Shown here: in pieces, positions 20,801 through 34,037 of the stretch
How positions within the stretch are numbered: position 1 is the first letter of the stretch
Layout: each line of letters starts with the position of its first letter
From: Phallusia mammillata
Taxonomy: Eukaryota; Chordata; Ascidiacea; Phlebobranchia; Ascidiidae
Assembly (NCBI GenBank): GCA_003260075.1
Contig: QLIY01000111.1
Coordinates: forward strand, 124,001-188,000
Length of the DNA: 64,000 nt
Direction of reading: 5' to 3'
Made by a program: the position numbers and the translations under genes
Notes under the pieces: generated by a model
The model's input: only the letters and a program-made list of their open reading frames with translations
What the model was told of the DNA's origin: nothing
Databases searched by the model: none

Positions 20801-23788
20801 CAGAGCAGTGGTGTGCCAACTGGGACAAGCGGAGGATTTCAACCGACCTATGATAAAATAGAACAACCTCTAGACGTCGTGCTTGAGGCGATCAACGCAG
20901 CAGGTCTGACACCAGCACAAGATGTTTTTATCGGTCTTTCCATCTCAGCACACGAAATATTTGACTATGTGAGTCGACATAGATAAATATGTTTTGTTTC
21001 AGTCTGTGAAAAGATACCGAAAACTGGTTCTTGGTCGGAGTTTTTTGATTAGTGTTTTTGCCAAATCATGCAGTGAAAGCGATGTTTATACTTCTTTGTG
21101 GGGAAAGGGGGGTGTTTCAAATTTCAATATTTGAAATAGATTTAGTTCTCAAACAATTACTGGTTCATTGTGAGGCAGTTTCCTCTGTCGTTTATTCCCA
21201 ATTGTGGCATCGAACAGATTAGGTGAGACATATAGCTTTTTTAGCCTATTACTCCCAACAAACTGGAGTGCCGTAAGGTGGCTACATCAGATCATATCAT
21301 CAACAGCTGCACTGATAAGACCATATAAGTCGAAACAGTGTACACTGTCTGCAGCTTATCATGTATTGGCTCTATGTTTTTATATTGGAATATGTTTGTC
21401 AGTTAAAAACTTGTATGCCTCCTTCACATTTGTTTAAACCAAAACAGGAGAACTCGTTTATATTAATTGCTGTCCTTGGACAGACGATGACCACAGCGAT
21501 TTTACCAATTTTACTTTACCGTAACAATTTACCATACACAAGCTTTATGTAAGATTTGTATATGTTCCAGTGGTTTCGGTTAGTTAATTAGAATTTTTAC
21601 TATTTTTTTAGGACAAAGGAAAATATGAGATTGCAACGGGCACTTTAAAGTCAGCCGACGAGATTTGTGATGTATACAGAGATGCTCTATCACGCTACCC
21701 AGCAGTGATTATGATTATTGATCCTCTCCGCAAGGAAGACAGAGAGCAGTGGCCGAAATTGTGCGAGGCTGTCAGCGAAAAGTAAGCAAGGATTATTGAA
21801 ATAACAACTCGTTCTTAAACATTATTTGGATTATGGCGGTTGAGTAACACACAGGTTTCCTTTCTGAGACATTTGTTGACCATAGTGAAGTAATTCGTAA
21901 TTCAGCACTTGGCTTAGTGATTCCACTTGTACACGTTTTGTGCTAAGTTCAATTCTCATTTAAGTTTAATGGCTTCATAATAAAATGTGGATGTGCTTGG
22001 CAAAGTTCTAACCTCATTTCGATCTTATTGGTTTCCAAAATCAATATCAAGTAAACATGCAAATTAGTGTCAAATCAACAGCGTTTAGCACGCAAATGTG
22101 ATAAGTTCGTAAGAGTGCTTTGTCAGTTTCATAACCATTGCCCTTTGGTCTTCACAATTAATAGAAACCACCGTATACTCAGCATTTTGTCAAACCATTT
22201 AATTATTGCAATACGTATACAATTTTGTGATACAGCTATTCAACATGTAATGAACACCTTAAAGAATGGTGAAATTTGCTGCTTTACTCCATGCACTATT
22301 CTTTGCCTAATGCAACACAGATAAGCAATTGTTTCAAAACCAATGACTTACCAGGGCCGTGGACCGTTGTAAGTCGGACCGGGTTCGGGCTTGGGTTTCA
22401 TAAATAAAAATGGGCTTGATTCGACCTGACTTTACACTCTGTGTCAGTGTTTCTTTGAATAAAATTAACAAGCTAAGCAGTTTCTGGACCTGACCTAATG
22501 TCAAACAGCCCTAAAACGCTTTTGTTCAAAACCAATTGTTTGTTGTGTTGTCTTGGTCTTTTCTAAGACTTCAATGTTAAGACCTGTCAATCAAACTTTC
22601 GGGCCTAAACCACATCCTAAATATATTTTCCCATTTCGCAGATGTTTCGTTCTGGGCAGTGATCACGTGATGGGACCGTTGCATTCGCTCACCGCCAACA
22701 TGTTGGACGCGCGAAACTCAAGCGGCGTTGTTATTAGCAACGGCGGGCGAGTCACGTGTTCTGATCTGGCGCGAATCACCGGAGACCTGCAAGCGCGACA
22801 TCGTGTGGCCGTGTTGCGCTCTCCACCAGGAGACGCTGCGGAGGAGTCTTACACAGACTTGGTAAGAAACGAAAAGTCCAATTACTCGTTTATATGCAAA
22901 GAAGTAAGATTTGACCCAATCTTTGCCTCAATGTTGTAAGGGAGAACACAAAATTTGGCCCGAAACCTGAAATAAAGCGCTCTTGGTTCCAAAAAAGGTG
23001 AAGGTGCGATGCAAATGTGGCCTAGTGTTAGTTCAGGTCTGAATGAAATTCGTTTTAACCAAACTGTAGCCTAAAACCAAAAGTCCTGGCCCTTTAATTT
23101 ATCTATAGTTTACTGCCAGTTCTCTTGGGTCATTATGTATTTTGTTTTTTTTTCAGGGCGTAGGTTTGGGAGCGGATGTAGTTGTGTTTGGCGCCCCCTG
23201 CCGAGGTGAAAACACGGCCAGAATCAACCGTTTGGTGGAGATAGAGAGACTTATCAAAAACAACGATAAGTTCAGGTAAGTTTAAATTTTGACTAAACAG
23301 CCGCAAAAAACATTTTAGAAGAGGTAGACCTTAAGAGACACAGACTCATACACATGTATATACACATACGCTATTGGCACTGGCACAAAGACTTTATTTT
23401 TTAACCATAGCCAGTACTTATAAAGCAAGATCGTATCTGAACGTAGGTTTTTATGGACAAATTCAGCAGTTTAAGGGTCAGTAAAGTAGGAAATCCCAAA
23501 CCCTTGCTGTCAACGTCATATTATTCTGTTGTGAGTTGTTCGCATCTAATAACTGCAGAGGCTGCCTGCACAAAGCTCGTGGATATAAGAACTAAATAAA
23601 AGTACTTTGAACAATGTAGTGAACAAACACGTACATCATACATGTTTGTACATTTTCTGTTGTGCAGGTTGCAACAGCGTTCGAAATTTACTTTTCCCGT
23701 TATCAAGCCACCACCAGCGGCGCCAGGGAGCGACGATGAGCCAGATGTCATCCAGTCTTCACCCGATTTCAAAGCAAAGAAAAAATAA
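17851..23788 (+). CDS. ENO4: Enolase 4-like protein
   Basis: Twelve exons: 17851-17982, 18044-18172, 18629-18701, 18833-18953, 19331-19517, 19661-19847, 20439-20560, 20804-20968, 21612-21781, 22642-22861, 23157-23275 and 23668-23788. All join in phase to 581 residues (human ENO4 is about 630). The N-terminal ENO4-specific region has LKQQAADFY and VPERLEEILNSMFF. A Lys/Pro-rich linker (GKKKKASAKTKTGKP) precedes the enolase-like core SSLAVAKAAANCQDKPLF. Later come GKYEIATGTLKSADEICD, IIDPLRKEDREQW and ADVVVFGAPCRGENTARINR. Canonical enolases convert 2-phosphoglycerate to phosphoenolpyruvate. ENO4 is the divergent paralogue associated with sperm flagella in mammals, and I could not confirm a full set of catalytic residues. 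An acceptor-like tttttag ends 14 bases before the ATG. Intron 6 carries a hAT-type element; exons 10-11 are notably GC-richer. Confidence 0.95.
19959..20327. mobile_element. hAT-type non-autonomous transposon with 8-bp target duplication
   Basis: The element runs from CAGGGGTGTCCAAA at 19967 to the inverse TTTGGACACCCCTG at 20306-20319. The 8-bp target duplication gtatattg is at 19959-19966 and 20320-20327. The subterminal GC-rich gcggcccgcgggccgcattt is typical of this family. It sits in ENO4 intron 6. About 152 bp inside (20012-20163) is a copy of 14199-14350 ending at an N, so the interior is not reliable. Confidence 0.9.
20012..20164. repeat. Misplaced 152-bp segment ending at a single N
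   Basis: Identical to 14199-14350, 5.8 kb upstream, and terminated by the ambiguous base at 20164. It interrupts the hAT element. An assembly fill error is the simplest reading. Confidence 0.8.
22360..22611. repeat. Dispersed repeats in ENO4 intron 9
   Basis: The part at 22370-22445 (ggttcgggcttggg ... cctgactttacactc) resembles 30320-30395. The part at 22487-22611 resembles 1382-1503. Both look like old non-autonomous elements without coding sequence. Confidence 0.55.
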
Positions 23789-23789
23789 A
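23784..23789 (+). terminator. Polyadenylation signal overlapping the ENO4 stop
   Basis: AATAAA overlaps the TAA stop (23786-23788), as in the GEF gene. A very short 3' UTR is implied if this signal is used. Confidence 0.5.
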
Positions 23790-24747
23790 AACTCTTGATG
23801 TTGAAACACTATTTCGTTTTACTGTGATATTTTACAAACTAAATGTTGTTGTTTTTTTAACTTTTTGTCGGTTAATGATGCTTTGCGTATTTGCGTACTA
23901 AAGTTTCGTGAAAAAAGGCAACTTGTGTTTTTTTGCAGCGAAAAAATAATCTCAGATAAAAATAGGTTGAAAATCACAATCTACGGCAGAATTAAAAAAA
24001 CTCTGGTTTTGGGTGGGTTTTCGCCGAAATATTCCATTTTCAAACTGGTTCTGGTCGGTTTCTGCTTCCTACCGAACCTCCAAACCGGTTTTAATGGAAG
24101 TCTTGCAGATATCATTAAAGATTTTCGATACAACTGATTTCAAGTCATATAACTCCAATGTTTAAGTTACGTCAAATTAATCTGGTTACGTCAATTTTTA
24201 ATTTTATCGGTAACAAGCTCACACAGTAAAAAAGGAAAATAATATATTCTACAAAAAAACGCATAACAATCAACAATTTGATCTCACGTAGTTCAATGTA
24301 ACGACAAAATGTTATAACCATAATGCGACAATTTGAGTTTTATTGGTCCTTATGAGATTTGTTTTCACGTTTTATGTTTAAATATTTCACGGATTTAACA
24401 CTAGGGTGCACTAGAGAGAAGAAACTTAACGGATACCGTTCACTTTTAAGCACAGATAATAGAAACAAACCATGCCCTTTGTTACAAAGCGTAAAATAAG
24501 TTTCATAATTATGGTGCATACGATGTCTATTGCTTGATGATATTAAAGCAAGACTAAATGGTCACCCAGTGCAAGTTTGTCATACAAAGGCCGACAGCGA
24601 AATCATAAAATTCACAGCTTTCGGCGTAAAACGATGCAGCGCCCCCAAGCGACTAATATCCTCCTTGCTATTGTCCGTTGAGTGGCGCTGGAGAGATTCA
24701 TCCCGAGGTATCACCTTCAACTACTTGTGGTGTTTTGTTTCTTCATT
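23789..24747. other. Convergent region between ENO4 and KCNIP
   Basis: Two tail-to-tail genes are separated by 960 bases. The minus strand has TTTATT at 24339-24344, a poly(A) signal candidate for KCNIP. A plus-strand frame from 24530 is a shadow of the KCNIP last exon and its surroundings. No further gene was seen. Confidence 0.6.
24339..24344 (-). terminator. Candidate KCNIP polyadenylation signal
   Basis: AATAAA on the minus strand, about 400 bases past the KCNIP stop codon. Other AT-rich candidates exist, so the choice is tentative. Confidence 0.35.
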
Positions 24748-27700
24748 TTACATCGCTTTGTCGAAGATGCTCATAGAGTGGATGATCGACTCGTCCTAAA
24801 GAAGATGAGAGAATGTTAGGTGAATGTAAAAAAATACAGGTTGCGTTTTATATTTCACCTCTATACCTAGGTTTAAAAAGAAACGCCACAACAAAATTAT
24901 CTCATAATGCACAGGTTTAAGTTCTTTAGAATTTGTTAATGATGATATTAAAACTGGTTATTAAAACATTTGCACTAAATGTGTCCAATGCATACAAGAG
25001 CTACATATCAATCTTGTGCGCATAACTTTGCAAGGTCAAACACAAAAGCTGACTGGAAAAAGATAAAGGCTATTTTGAACAAATGCGTCAAAAATGGTGA
25101 GCACGTATTGATTGAAAGAAGTCATCTACATTAAAAGAAGTGAGTTAGGGGAAACTAAATGCATAGGTTTTACAAAAGTTTAGTTCCACAAAAAATCATA
25201 AGCCCTTGATGTTACTCTTTGCACAAGCTTTGTTCCAAACTAGTTTAAACCGTGAGATTGGAATGAAACAGATGGAAGGCATTGCGCAGCATTAGGAGCG
25301 CACACCCGAAATAACTTGGTGATTAACCGCAATTCTGTGCAGCAAACTCCCTGGTGCCGACGTGTGGTCACACGCATAAACGCTTGCGTGGATTATTATT
25401 ATAACGCTGTCGGATTTGTACAAGACTTGAAACAGTTTGAAGTACTGCAGTACTGTGCTGAACAGGTTTATATGCTTGTTGAACAGCTGTTTGTCCAGAA
25501 AGATAAGGAAAATAAAAAGTGGTAAAGCAATTCCAACATTTCTGGTAACTTATTTCTGATAACATGACTGACTTACTCAAAACATTTTGTATTAAATCAA
25601 ATAATTTTGTTTATTTTCGATGCCATGATTGGAGTTGTTAACGTTTATCAAGATATATGGAACTTCTGTTAGTACCAGGAAAAACGTCCGAATGATATGT
25701 TCTGTCGCAGGGTTCTTTGCCATCATCTCCATAATTTACCACTTCATATGCTATGTTCACAATACTCATGAACTTAAACAAATGCTTTACTAGGGACAAA
25801 AATGCCATTAAAGGAAAAAAAGGTGGTAATTTTACTATACAATGTTTGATAAAAAATACATTTTTTAAATATTCAAACAGTTTCACCAGGAATATATTTT
25901 TCGTGTTTTCCTGATGAAGTCTCCAGGTTTTTCGAAATGTTGGGTTAATTAATACCCTTTATGCAGATATTTTAAGAACAAATCAATAATTGTCGCAACC
26001 TTACTGTCAGAGTGTCACACAAACAGAAAATTTATCAATAAACAAGAATTTCATGACAGGTGAAGGGAGCATAAAGCCACAACACAACATCACAAAACAC
26101 AAAAAGGTTCATTTTCCCCAAATCCTGCATAATGTCGTGCAGACAGATTCGTTAATATTAATGGCTTGTGGTGTGTCACAGGATGTGGGGACGGCTAATA
26201 ACTGGATTAGGGTTTCTTCATGCCACCGCCTTGTCAGCACGATTTTGACACAAAGAGAAAAAAAGTACGACTCCCTTCTTCTTTAATTTTTCTTTCAAAT
26301 AGTTGAAAATAGCTTTTCCTTATTTCCAAAGTTCTATGTTGTACACATGTTACTTTTATACATTAAGTTTACGCAACGATTTAGCGAAACCAGTAACTTC
26401 AGAGTTCTGATGGCGTCATAGTACGTAGTTTGACGATAGTGAACCTTGTGCATTAACTTGGGCTTCATTTTTGTGGTTTCGTTTAGTTTACGAAGCTGTC
26501 ACAGTGTTTGGACCGAACAAGGAGTGGAAAAGGGCGATGGCAGACAAGACTTCGACGCCTAACAAGCAAGATTCGCGTGTCTAATAAATATTTTATGCGA
26601 CAAGACGTTGTTTGGTTGTTTCGACGTTTTTCGCTTGAAAATTTTTATTTCCTAGTGTTAGGATGTTTGTGAAGGCTAGGGAAAAGATAGACTTTTTTGA
26701 TTTGCTGTTCATTTGCATTCTGGGTCTGATAAAATTCTAAACATCCGAAAAATGCTAAATAAAACGGATAAACGATTTAGTGCATATGCCAAAACTATAT
26801 AACAGAGCAAAGATGCGAAGGGTAAATGGAGTTTTTTTTTGCTTGGGTATTCATTTGAACAGGTCTGATAAAATTCTAAAGACCCTAAAATTTTTAAATA
26901 CAACGCAAATTAAAATAAAAAAATCAACCAGTTAGTGTATATGCCACCATAGTAACAAGTACAAAATATTTTGCAGTCTTTAAAAACAAAAAGTTTCCGA
27001 TTGAAATCTAGCAGACCCTGCTGACATCAACATTGCATATAAGTAGAAGATTTTTTCAGAGACTTTTGCGGGCAATTATGCTTCACTTCTGGATCAAGGG
27101 AAAAGACGAAAGAGTTAAGTAATAGAGCTTGGATGGTGCATTTACGATCAATGTAACGATTCCTCTGCCACTTGACCTTCTGGTGGTAAACTATAAATAC
27201 CGAGTCTTTGTAGACTTTTCTGAATGCTTAAGACTCCACATCACTCGTGTGTGGTGCATTTAACTTGAAATTCATTGTGACCAGCCAAACAATACTGAAA
27301 TATTTTGTTGTATTTTAGTATGCAATAATAGCTGATTTGATGACTTAAAACGGAATTAATACCATTTTTAAATACATTATGACAGTGGTTCTCAACCTTT
27401 TTTTTACTTTGCGGCCCCTTTTAGAAGTTCTCTAACTCAACACAACCTCTTTACAAACACATGGAAGAAGTTTTTGGCGGAAATTTGTCAGCTTTGTCGT
27501 TTTCCGAGACATGTTTGGCCAAAACTGCTTTGAACGAGTAAGAAGTGGTTAAGGAGAAACCCAAGGACTCGATCCATGAAGTTATTTAGTAAACAGGATT
27601 TAAATAATTCAAAAAGTGCAGTAAACAGTATTGAGTAACCTGAAAACTTTTGAATAACAAATGCGACTCATAGGGGAAAACTAATGACACCTCTTCACGT

Positions 27701-30700
27701 AGCAGAAAATGGTTGGTAGGATAGTCTAAATCGGTCTATTTGAATACGACATGATTGGTTCGGTGCAATGCCGCGAAACCTTGATAAATGAAACAAAACA
27801 AGCGACTGACTGGGCTTGAACCGCCAACCTTTCGAGGTTAAGACGGATTAGGATTCACAATTGCAAATGCGTCATGACAATCACAAAATATGACAGGGAG
27901 AGTTATAATATCGAAATAAATTCCGTAAAAAAACACCAAAGTGTAGGATTAAACTTGTCCTAATTTTAACAAAAAGCCGAAAAAATGCACCCATACAAAC
28001 AAATGTGGTTGCGTGTGATTAGATTTATATTGCAGTATGCCAAGTTCTAAGTTTCAACAAAATAGGGGAGGGGCATAAATAATTTAAAGCGACCTTCCAA
28101 TTCACGATTTGCTGCTGTCAATATGATGTCACAATATGAAATGTTGAGGAGTGCGACCACTAAACGTCAATCGAATGACGGTCCACGTAATGCAATGCCA
28201 AAACCGGCTTTACGACGATCACACCGCCTCGCAATAGGCACAGGAATTGTTGATTAAAAATGTAAACTCTAGACGTTTGAGGTTAAGGCGTATTTCGATA
28301 AATTTATAAAGTTCGTTTTCACACAAAGTGTATTTTACGTGTGTATGAGATGGTATGATCAAAGATGGTATATAGCCAATACTTTAGGTTGAATTTGGAT
28401 AGATCAAACAATATTTTGTTGCTTATTACCAACACATATGTATCTTATTTGAATCCCACCACAGGCTAGATTTTGCTAACCTACGTCAGCAGCATGGTAA
28501 TGCTTGAAAGACCCATGTATTGCGATATAGTACCTCTTAACTGCGCTGGCAAGCCGTGATTTATGATGTAGATTTTAGTGCCTAAATTTTAATTCAACCA
28601 GTTTTTTCTGAGTGCAAGCAAGATTTTGCACAAATACAATCGATCAAAACTTAAAAAACTAAAAATTAAAGCAAGCACCAACTGGCGGGTTTGAACCCTG
28701 AACCTATGGACTTACGTACCTTCGCACACGTTTCACAAAACTCGTCCATTGTAACAATTCCGTCCTGGTTCAGATCGAGCTGTGTAAAAATTTTCTCGGC
28801 ATGAACGATGTAACTTTCCTCAGTGACTGCTGGATCAACAAATTTTCCCAGCATAAGATATATCGACTTCAGTATATCGATCATTTCCTAAACATATAAA
28901 TATGTCTGTAAACGTTATGCCACCTTGCTAAACAATAACAACATGAGGAATTTTTTTTCCCAAACACTCGGCATAACAACTGGTCAACATGCATAAGTGA
29001 AGCACTATATTTTTACTTATAGTTTTACAATTCCCAAACACTATAGTTTATGTTTCGACCTGCCTTTATCCCAGCCGTTTTGAATTTTGGTCAATAAGTT
29101 GACAGATCGTTTGTATAATAAGAAGTGAGGAAACGAAAAAATACTTAGTTTAAGTAGTGTCGAACATATAAGATTTAAACAAACAAAACTTGGGTGTTAC
29201 CTTTTTTTGTTTAATAACAGCTTGTTTATCTTACTTTATTTCAATAGGGTCGCAAAAAAAGCTGACTGGGAAATTAGCATCTAAAATTCTTAACGATTTT
29301 TTTCAATTTGACAAAAATGTCCACAAGTTTATGTAGGGCCAAAGTAATTTCCCCCTGTTCGGTGTAACCTCATCATGGCGAAGGAGTTCGTTTTAAGATT
29401 GAATTTTAATTTTTACGGAATTTTGGTAAGAATCACTTAGTCCAAGGTGATGAAATACAATTGAATATATCTTCAAGAAATTTTAGTTATAAAACAAACG
29501 GGTTCGACACTTACTTCTTTCGTGATAAATCCATCGTGGTTAATGTCGTACAGACGAAACGTCCAATGCAATCGATCAGCCAGTGAACCTCGCAATAAGG
29601 ATGACAATCCGATGGCAAATTCCTTGTTAATAAACATAAAAATTAATTGTACATTTATACTCGTTCTTCAAACTTTAAGATAGAATCAGCCAGCTTGCTA
29701 CTTGTAATTAACCTAATGGCAGTATAGATTTGGGCATACAAATTTACGCCTTCTGTCAGTATTATTAAGTTGTATATCTGGTTGGTATTTTGTACGGGTG
29801 AGGATGTTTTGCCTATAGTTTTACGATTATTATCTTGCTTACTCACAGATTTTGACGATGCGCTTAAAGCTATACGTACACAAAAAAAACGTTAAAAGCG
29901 CCTTCTCTTTCTCAAAAACAGTAACTAGTTAGAAATTAGAGTACGGGTTGTACTGTAAACGTGTATTTCGATGATAAAACTATGTGTGAACGAAATTTAG
30001 TACTGTGGATTCAGTTCTAATGCGTTTATGTAGTTTACCAATAATTAAACGGCACATTCAGATGTTAATTGCAATATGCCAGATCCAGAAAAGGTGTTTT
30101 ATATCAATTCGGTTTTGTATGGCAAAACCCAAGCTATAAACGTAGTAACCTTACTTCAAAATTAACGTATCCTTCTTCTTGTTGGTCGAAAGCGCGAAAT
30201 ACGTGATGAGCGTACATGTCTGCATCTGTGAATAAGAATAATGTTAAGTTGTCACACATCTTAAATGGACTTCACGTTGAAAACAGGCAGTACCAAGACC
30301 AGAATCGTGATACGGTCCACACGTTTCAGGTCAGGTTTGGGTTCGAACTTGAGCTTCAATGAAACGGCCTTGAGTCGGGCCTGACTTTACACTCGTTTTG
30401 CAGCATTTTCACCAATTTTCAGGGCGAAATGGGATCGTGTTTACAATGCGATTAGGGACCCAATTTTAGGTCTGCTGGCAACTCTTACTGATCGATCGGC
30501 ATTTACAGCGATCAACCATTTTGAAGGATGACATATGCCCGCAGTTTAGAGCCAGCGTGGTTTTCACATTGATTAAACAGTTTTCAAATATATCCTAAAC
30601 GACAAAAAAACATCACAGTAAAGGTGAAGTATTCGTGTTGGATTGAAACCGACAATATGGCGGATTTACGACTGATCACGACGAAAACACAACACTACGT

Positions 30701-32986
30701 TGGTGGATCCTTAAACTATCTAACGGCGTAGTATCAATGAACAATGTAGATTGTAGGTTTGGTAGGAGTGTTTTAAAATCGAGTTTATCATTCCATAACC
30801 CCTATGCTGTTTTGAAAGGGTCCCGAATATATGCTGCAATAATATAGCTGCAAGATCTTAAAAGTGTTGTAATAAAACATCAAAATGATGACAGTTGTAA
30901 GAAATATTGTGAAGTAGATAGTTTATGTTTTTGATTAAGGTCAACACAGCACATTCAGTAGAACATATTACAGATGACAAAAAAACGACCAATTAGTTCT
31001 TTTGGGTCCGCAAAAAATAGAATACTTCCGATGTCAAATTACTTTTGTTTTTGACATGTATACATGAAATAAATTTCATTAAATTACGGTTCCGAAAAGA
31101 TGTTTGCAATTTGTGCCGCCATACCCACGGTTTGAAAAATAACCACTGCCTTATGGTGAGCATGTGATTTCAACCGTGGGATTAGCTCCCAGTTTGGAAA
31201 AAAAACATATTTAACCATGTAATGTCGTGCTCACGCAAAAACACGTGTCAAGCTAATCGACAAATCATGTCCCTTTCACGCACGTGACAGGTACCTAATC
31301 ATGCGTGACCCCTCACCTCCGTTGGGAAAGAACTGACAATAGATTGACTTGAATTTCTCTTCGTTTACAACTCCCGTTGGACATTCCTGCAAATTAAGTC
31401 AAAACGTATTAGTGTCGGGTTGATGAGAACAAAATGAAACAACATGAAACAAAACGCCTAAATTTTCCCACTTAAAGTTAGTTTTTATGCCTTCAACGTG
31501 AAAATGCCCTTAGAACGTAAAGAAAATTACTGCATTAATGTTAAAGATTGAGTTTTCGGAGTTCTGGTAAGAGTCACAAAACAAAGGTGACGGTAGTTTT
31601 GGCTGTATCAGAAATCTGTTCTCAGTCATGTTATTGCACCCTTCTACAATGATATTTACTTTCGTGGCTTTACTGCAATGAAGATTGAAAAACTATACAT
31701 GGATCTCTTCATAAGTTTAATTACGAATTGGGCCGTTATATTCGTCATTAAGATTGAAAAAGTTTCGGTAAAAAAAATATAGCACATGTAATGTTGCTCA
31801 CAATGGTTCTCGTGTGTTCAGGTAGCTTTTATGTGTGACAATACAATGGAAAATTAGAGAAAACATTGGTTACCCATCTTACACGCAAGACGTATTGTTG
31901 TTAACTGTCATTTAATCAGCCTTGATAACCAACATAACACCGCAGTAACACTACTTGGTGGGGATTCGAACCTACAGCCATTAAACTTTAGACTGGTACC
32001 AAATATTTTGTTGTCGATCGATGCAACGTGTAATTAGTTTCGTCGCACACGATTAGTTTCGTCATTATCGCCATCCCATCAGCGCAAGCACAAAACACGG
32101 AGTTGATATCGATCAGAGCAAGGGAATTGTCGAGTAAGTAGAAGTGACGGCGGCTAATTGCAATCAATCAAAGCTAATTTGATTTTGTGGTTGTTCAGTG
32201 GCCTTTCCTAAACCTTTTTGTTTTGTTTCAACCAGCTTAAAAAAATTGAACGTGCCTTGTAACGTCGCAAAAACCGTTTATAGCACCAACGTGAACTCTA
32301 TTGGCCTTGTTGGAATATATCTTTATTGCACGAGTTGCAAGAATCTATTTGGTACAAGAGCATTATTGCTTTAGTACTTAAAACTTCTTCAGATACAATT
32401 TTGGCCCGTTTTCTTATGAACAACATTGTCAACTAAGATAGAGGGTTAAAGTATGAACAATATGCAACGAATGTTTGGTAAAGAAGCTTTAGCACACAAA
32501 ATTGAATTGGCCTAAATCCAATTTGCGTCTAAATCATGATGATTAACCAAGCAGAAAACAGAAAAGTTTTTCTGAAACTAGTTTTAAAGAACCCAACCCA
32601 GTCATGCATCATCACCACATTTTCTTGTCATTAATATGTAATGTGCGGACACCAATAAAGCCTGTTTAAGCAAATTATCATCAAGTTTATCATTACCAAT
32701 TCTTTGCCCGCGGTACAGAGCTGACGTGAGCTAATGTCAACAAACTGCTTCAGCAAACACTTTTACAAAAAAGGTGAAAAATCGATTACCAGATCACTGT
32801 ACATTTACAGCAACAAAAACCCAACATGTTAAACAAGCTTTTTGCTGATGGATTCACTTACGTTTTTAAAGTTTCTGTACAACGTTTTTAGTTCGTTTTT
32901 GTCGAATCCAGTGATGGAAAGGAGTTTGTCGATACTTTCGGGCATGTATCGTACGACCGTCCTCTCTACTTCAGTTCCTTCAGCAT
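24748..32986 (-). CDS. KCNIP: Kv channel-interacting protein, shared EF-hand core exons
   Basis: Six shared exons on the minus strand: 32862-32986, 31317-31386, 30155-30225, 29515-29622, 28720-28887 and 24748-24795. They join in phase to 196 residues plus stop, and the first needs an upstream exon ending in phase 1. The order of motifs is that of KChIPs: [74 protein letters not shown], and the C-terminal [15 protein letters not shown]1 and EF2 are degenerate (EF2 loop [12 protein letters not shown]). EF3 ([12 protein letters not shown]) and EF4 ([12 protein letters not shown]) have all calcium ligands. KChIPs bind the cytoplasmic N terminus of Kv4 channels and set their surface expression and inactivation. 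The 48-base last exon lies 3.9 kb from its neighbour. Introns contain tRNA-like SINE pieces near 27810, 28457 and 31960. Confidence 0.95.
24796..28719 (-). other. KCNIP last intron, about 3.9 kb
   Basis: No exon was assigned. It contains a CTGATGA...GAAAT motif near 25912, the hAT-like end cagtggttctcaacc near 27383, and a reversed tRNA-like B box near 27809 (gggcttgaaccgcc). A short GC-richer stretch near 26487-26580 is open in two plus-strand frames but has no partner exons. Confidence 0.5.
28440..28520 (+). repeat. SINE fragment related to the 9123 element
   Basis: The stretch cccaccacaggctagattt followed by ctaacctac matches the SINE tail at about 9186-9220. Other tRNA-like B boxes nearby (28685, 31963 reversed) suggest several copies of the family in KCNIP introns. 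Confidence 0.45.
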
Positions 32987-33253
32987 CTACAACGCAAAAA
33001 GCAAGATTGGTGGGTTTCGAAGGTTAACGAATGATGTGTACGTGATAAGCGAGATTGCAGTAAGGCGACGAAAGCTAATTCGTCCGTGTTAAGGATCAAA
33101 TTACTTGATCCCAATGTCGTTGATTGACAGCTTAATGATATTCGTATACATCGAGTTTTGAAACAACTCAAATCGGTGTCGATATAAACAAAACCAACTG
33201 TTTTGAGGAAAGGACAATGACAACAATTTAAAACTTGCTTATAACAATACATA

Positions 33254-33461
33254 CGGTGAGACCAGGGCCTTTAAAGACGCGTTCAAAATTAAACCAACAA
33301 CGCAGATATACAGCACTCAAAACTGTTCGTTAGATTTTCCATAATAGCCAAGGGGGGGGGGCCGGTGAGACCAAGGCCTTTAAAGACGCGTTCAAAATTA
33401 AACCAACAATGTAGATATACAGCACTCAAAACTGTTCGTTAGATTTTCCATAATAGCCAAT
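33254..33461. repeat. Direct duplication across a 10-G join
   Basis: Copies at 33254-33351 and 33364-33461 flank G 33352-33361 and are nearly identical. Confidence 0.8.
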
Positions 33462-33608
33462 AAAAATAAATAAAAAAAGATTTGCAAATGTAAAATGACT
33501 TGTTTTTCAAGAAAACAACAAATTGTGAATTCGTTTCCTTCAAAATACAACATGAAAAGTGGATAAAATGTCCCTGTATCTTTGGCTTAAAAGGCCCATG
33601 CTTCTGGC

Positions 33609-33969
33609 AAACAGATGGCAACTGACAAGAAGAGTCAAAAGATAGTTACAAACACACAGAAAGCCAGCTATGTCAGCAAGATTTTCAGCCAGCTATGTCA
33701 GCAAGAAGTTGAAAGAATTTGTTCCTTTGTTATTTTTCTGTCATTCGATTGGGGGGGGGGTTTAATACAACAACAAACAGATGGCAACTGACAAGAAGAG
33801 TCAACAGATAGTTACAAACACACAGAAAGGCAGAAAATTGACAAACAGATAATCAGATGTCAGGTTTCAACATCAAAACAAAAGGCAAGTCAACTGTTTT
33901 TCATTTTCAGCCAGCTATGTCAGTAAGAAGTTGAAAGAATTTGTTCCTTTGTTATTTTTCTGTCATTCG

Positions 33970-34036
<67 letters not shown>
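33609..34036. repeat. Compound duplication with a 10-G join and a 64-G run
   Basis: The segment ending gtcattcgatt occurs at 33686-33750 and 33909-33972, each followed directly by G (10 at 33751-33760, 64 at 33973-34036). A second pair, at about 33609-33665 and 33775-33830, is interleaved. Glycine or proline frames over the long G run are not genes. Confidence 0.8.

Positions 34037-34037
<1 letters not shown>

Noticed and set aside
26487-26580. Possible plus-strand terminal exon after cgtttag and ending near AATAAA
   Set aside because: Two frames are open, no partner exon was found, and it lies inside a KCNIP intron on the other strand; too weak to annotate.
28666-28719. Extension of the KCNIP EF4 exon to the downstream stop at 28666
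   Set aside because: Reading past 28720 runs into intron sequence after a GTACGT donor; the true C-terminal exon is at 24748-24795.
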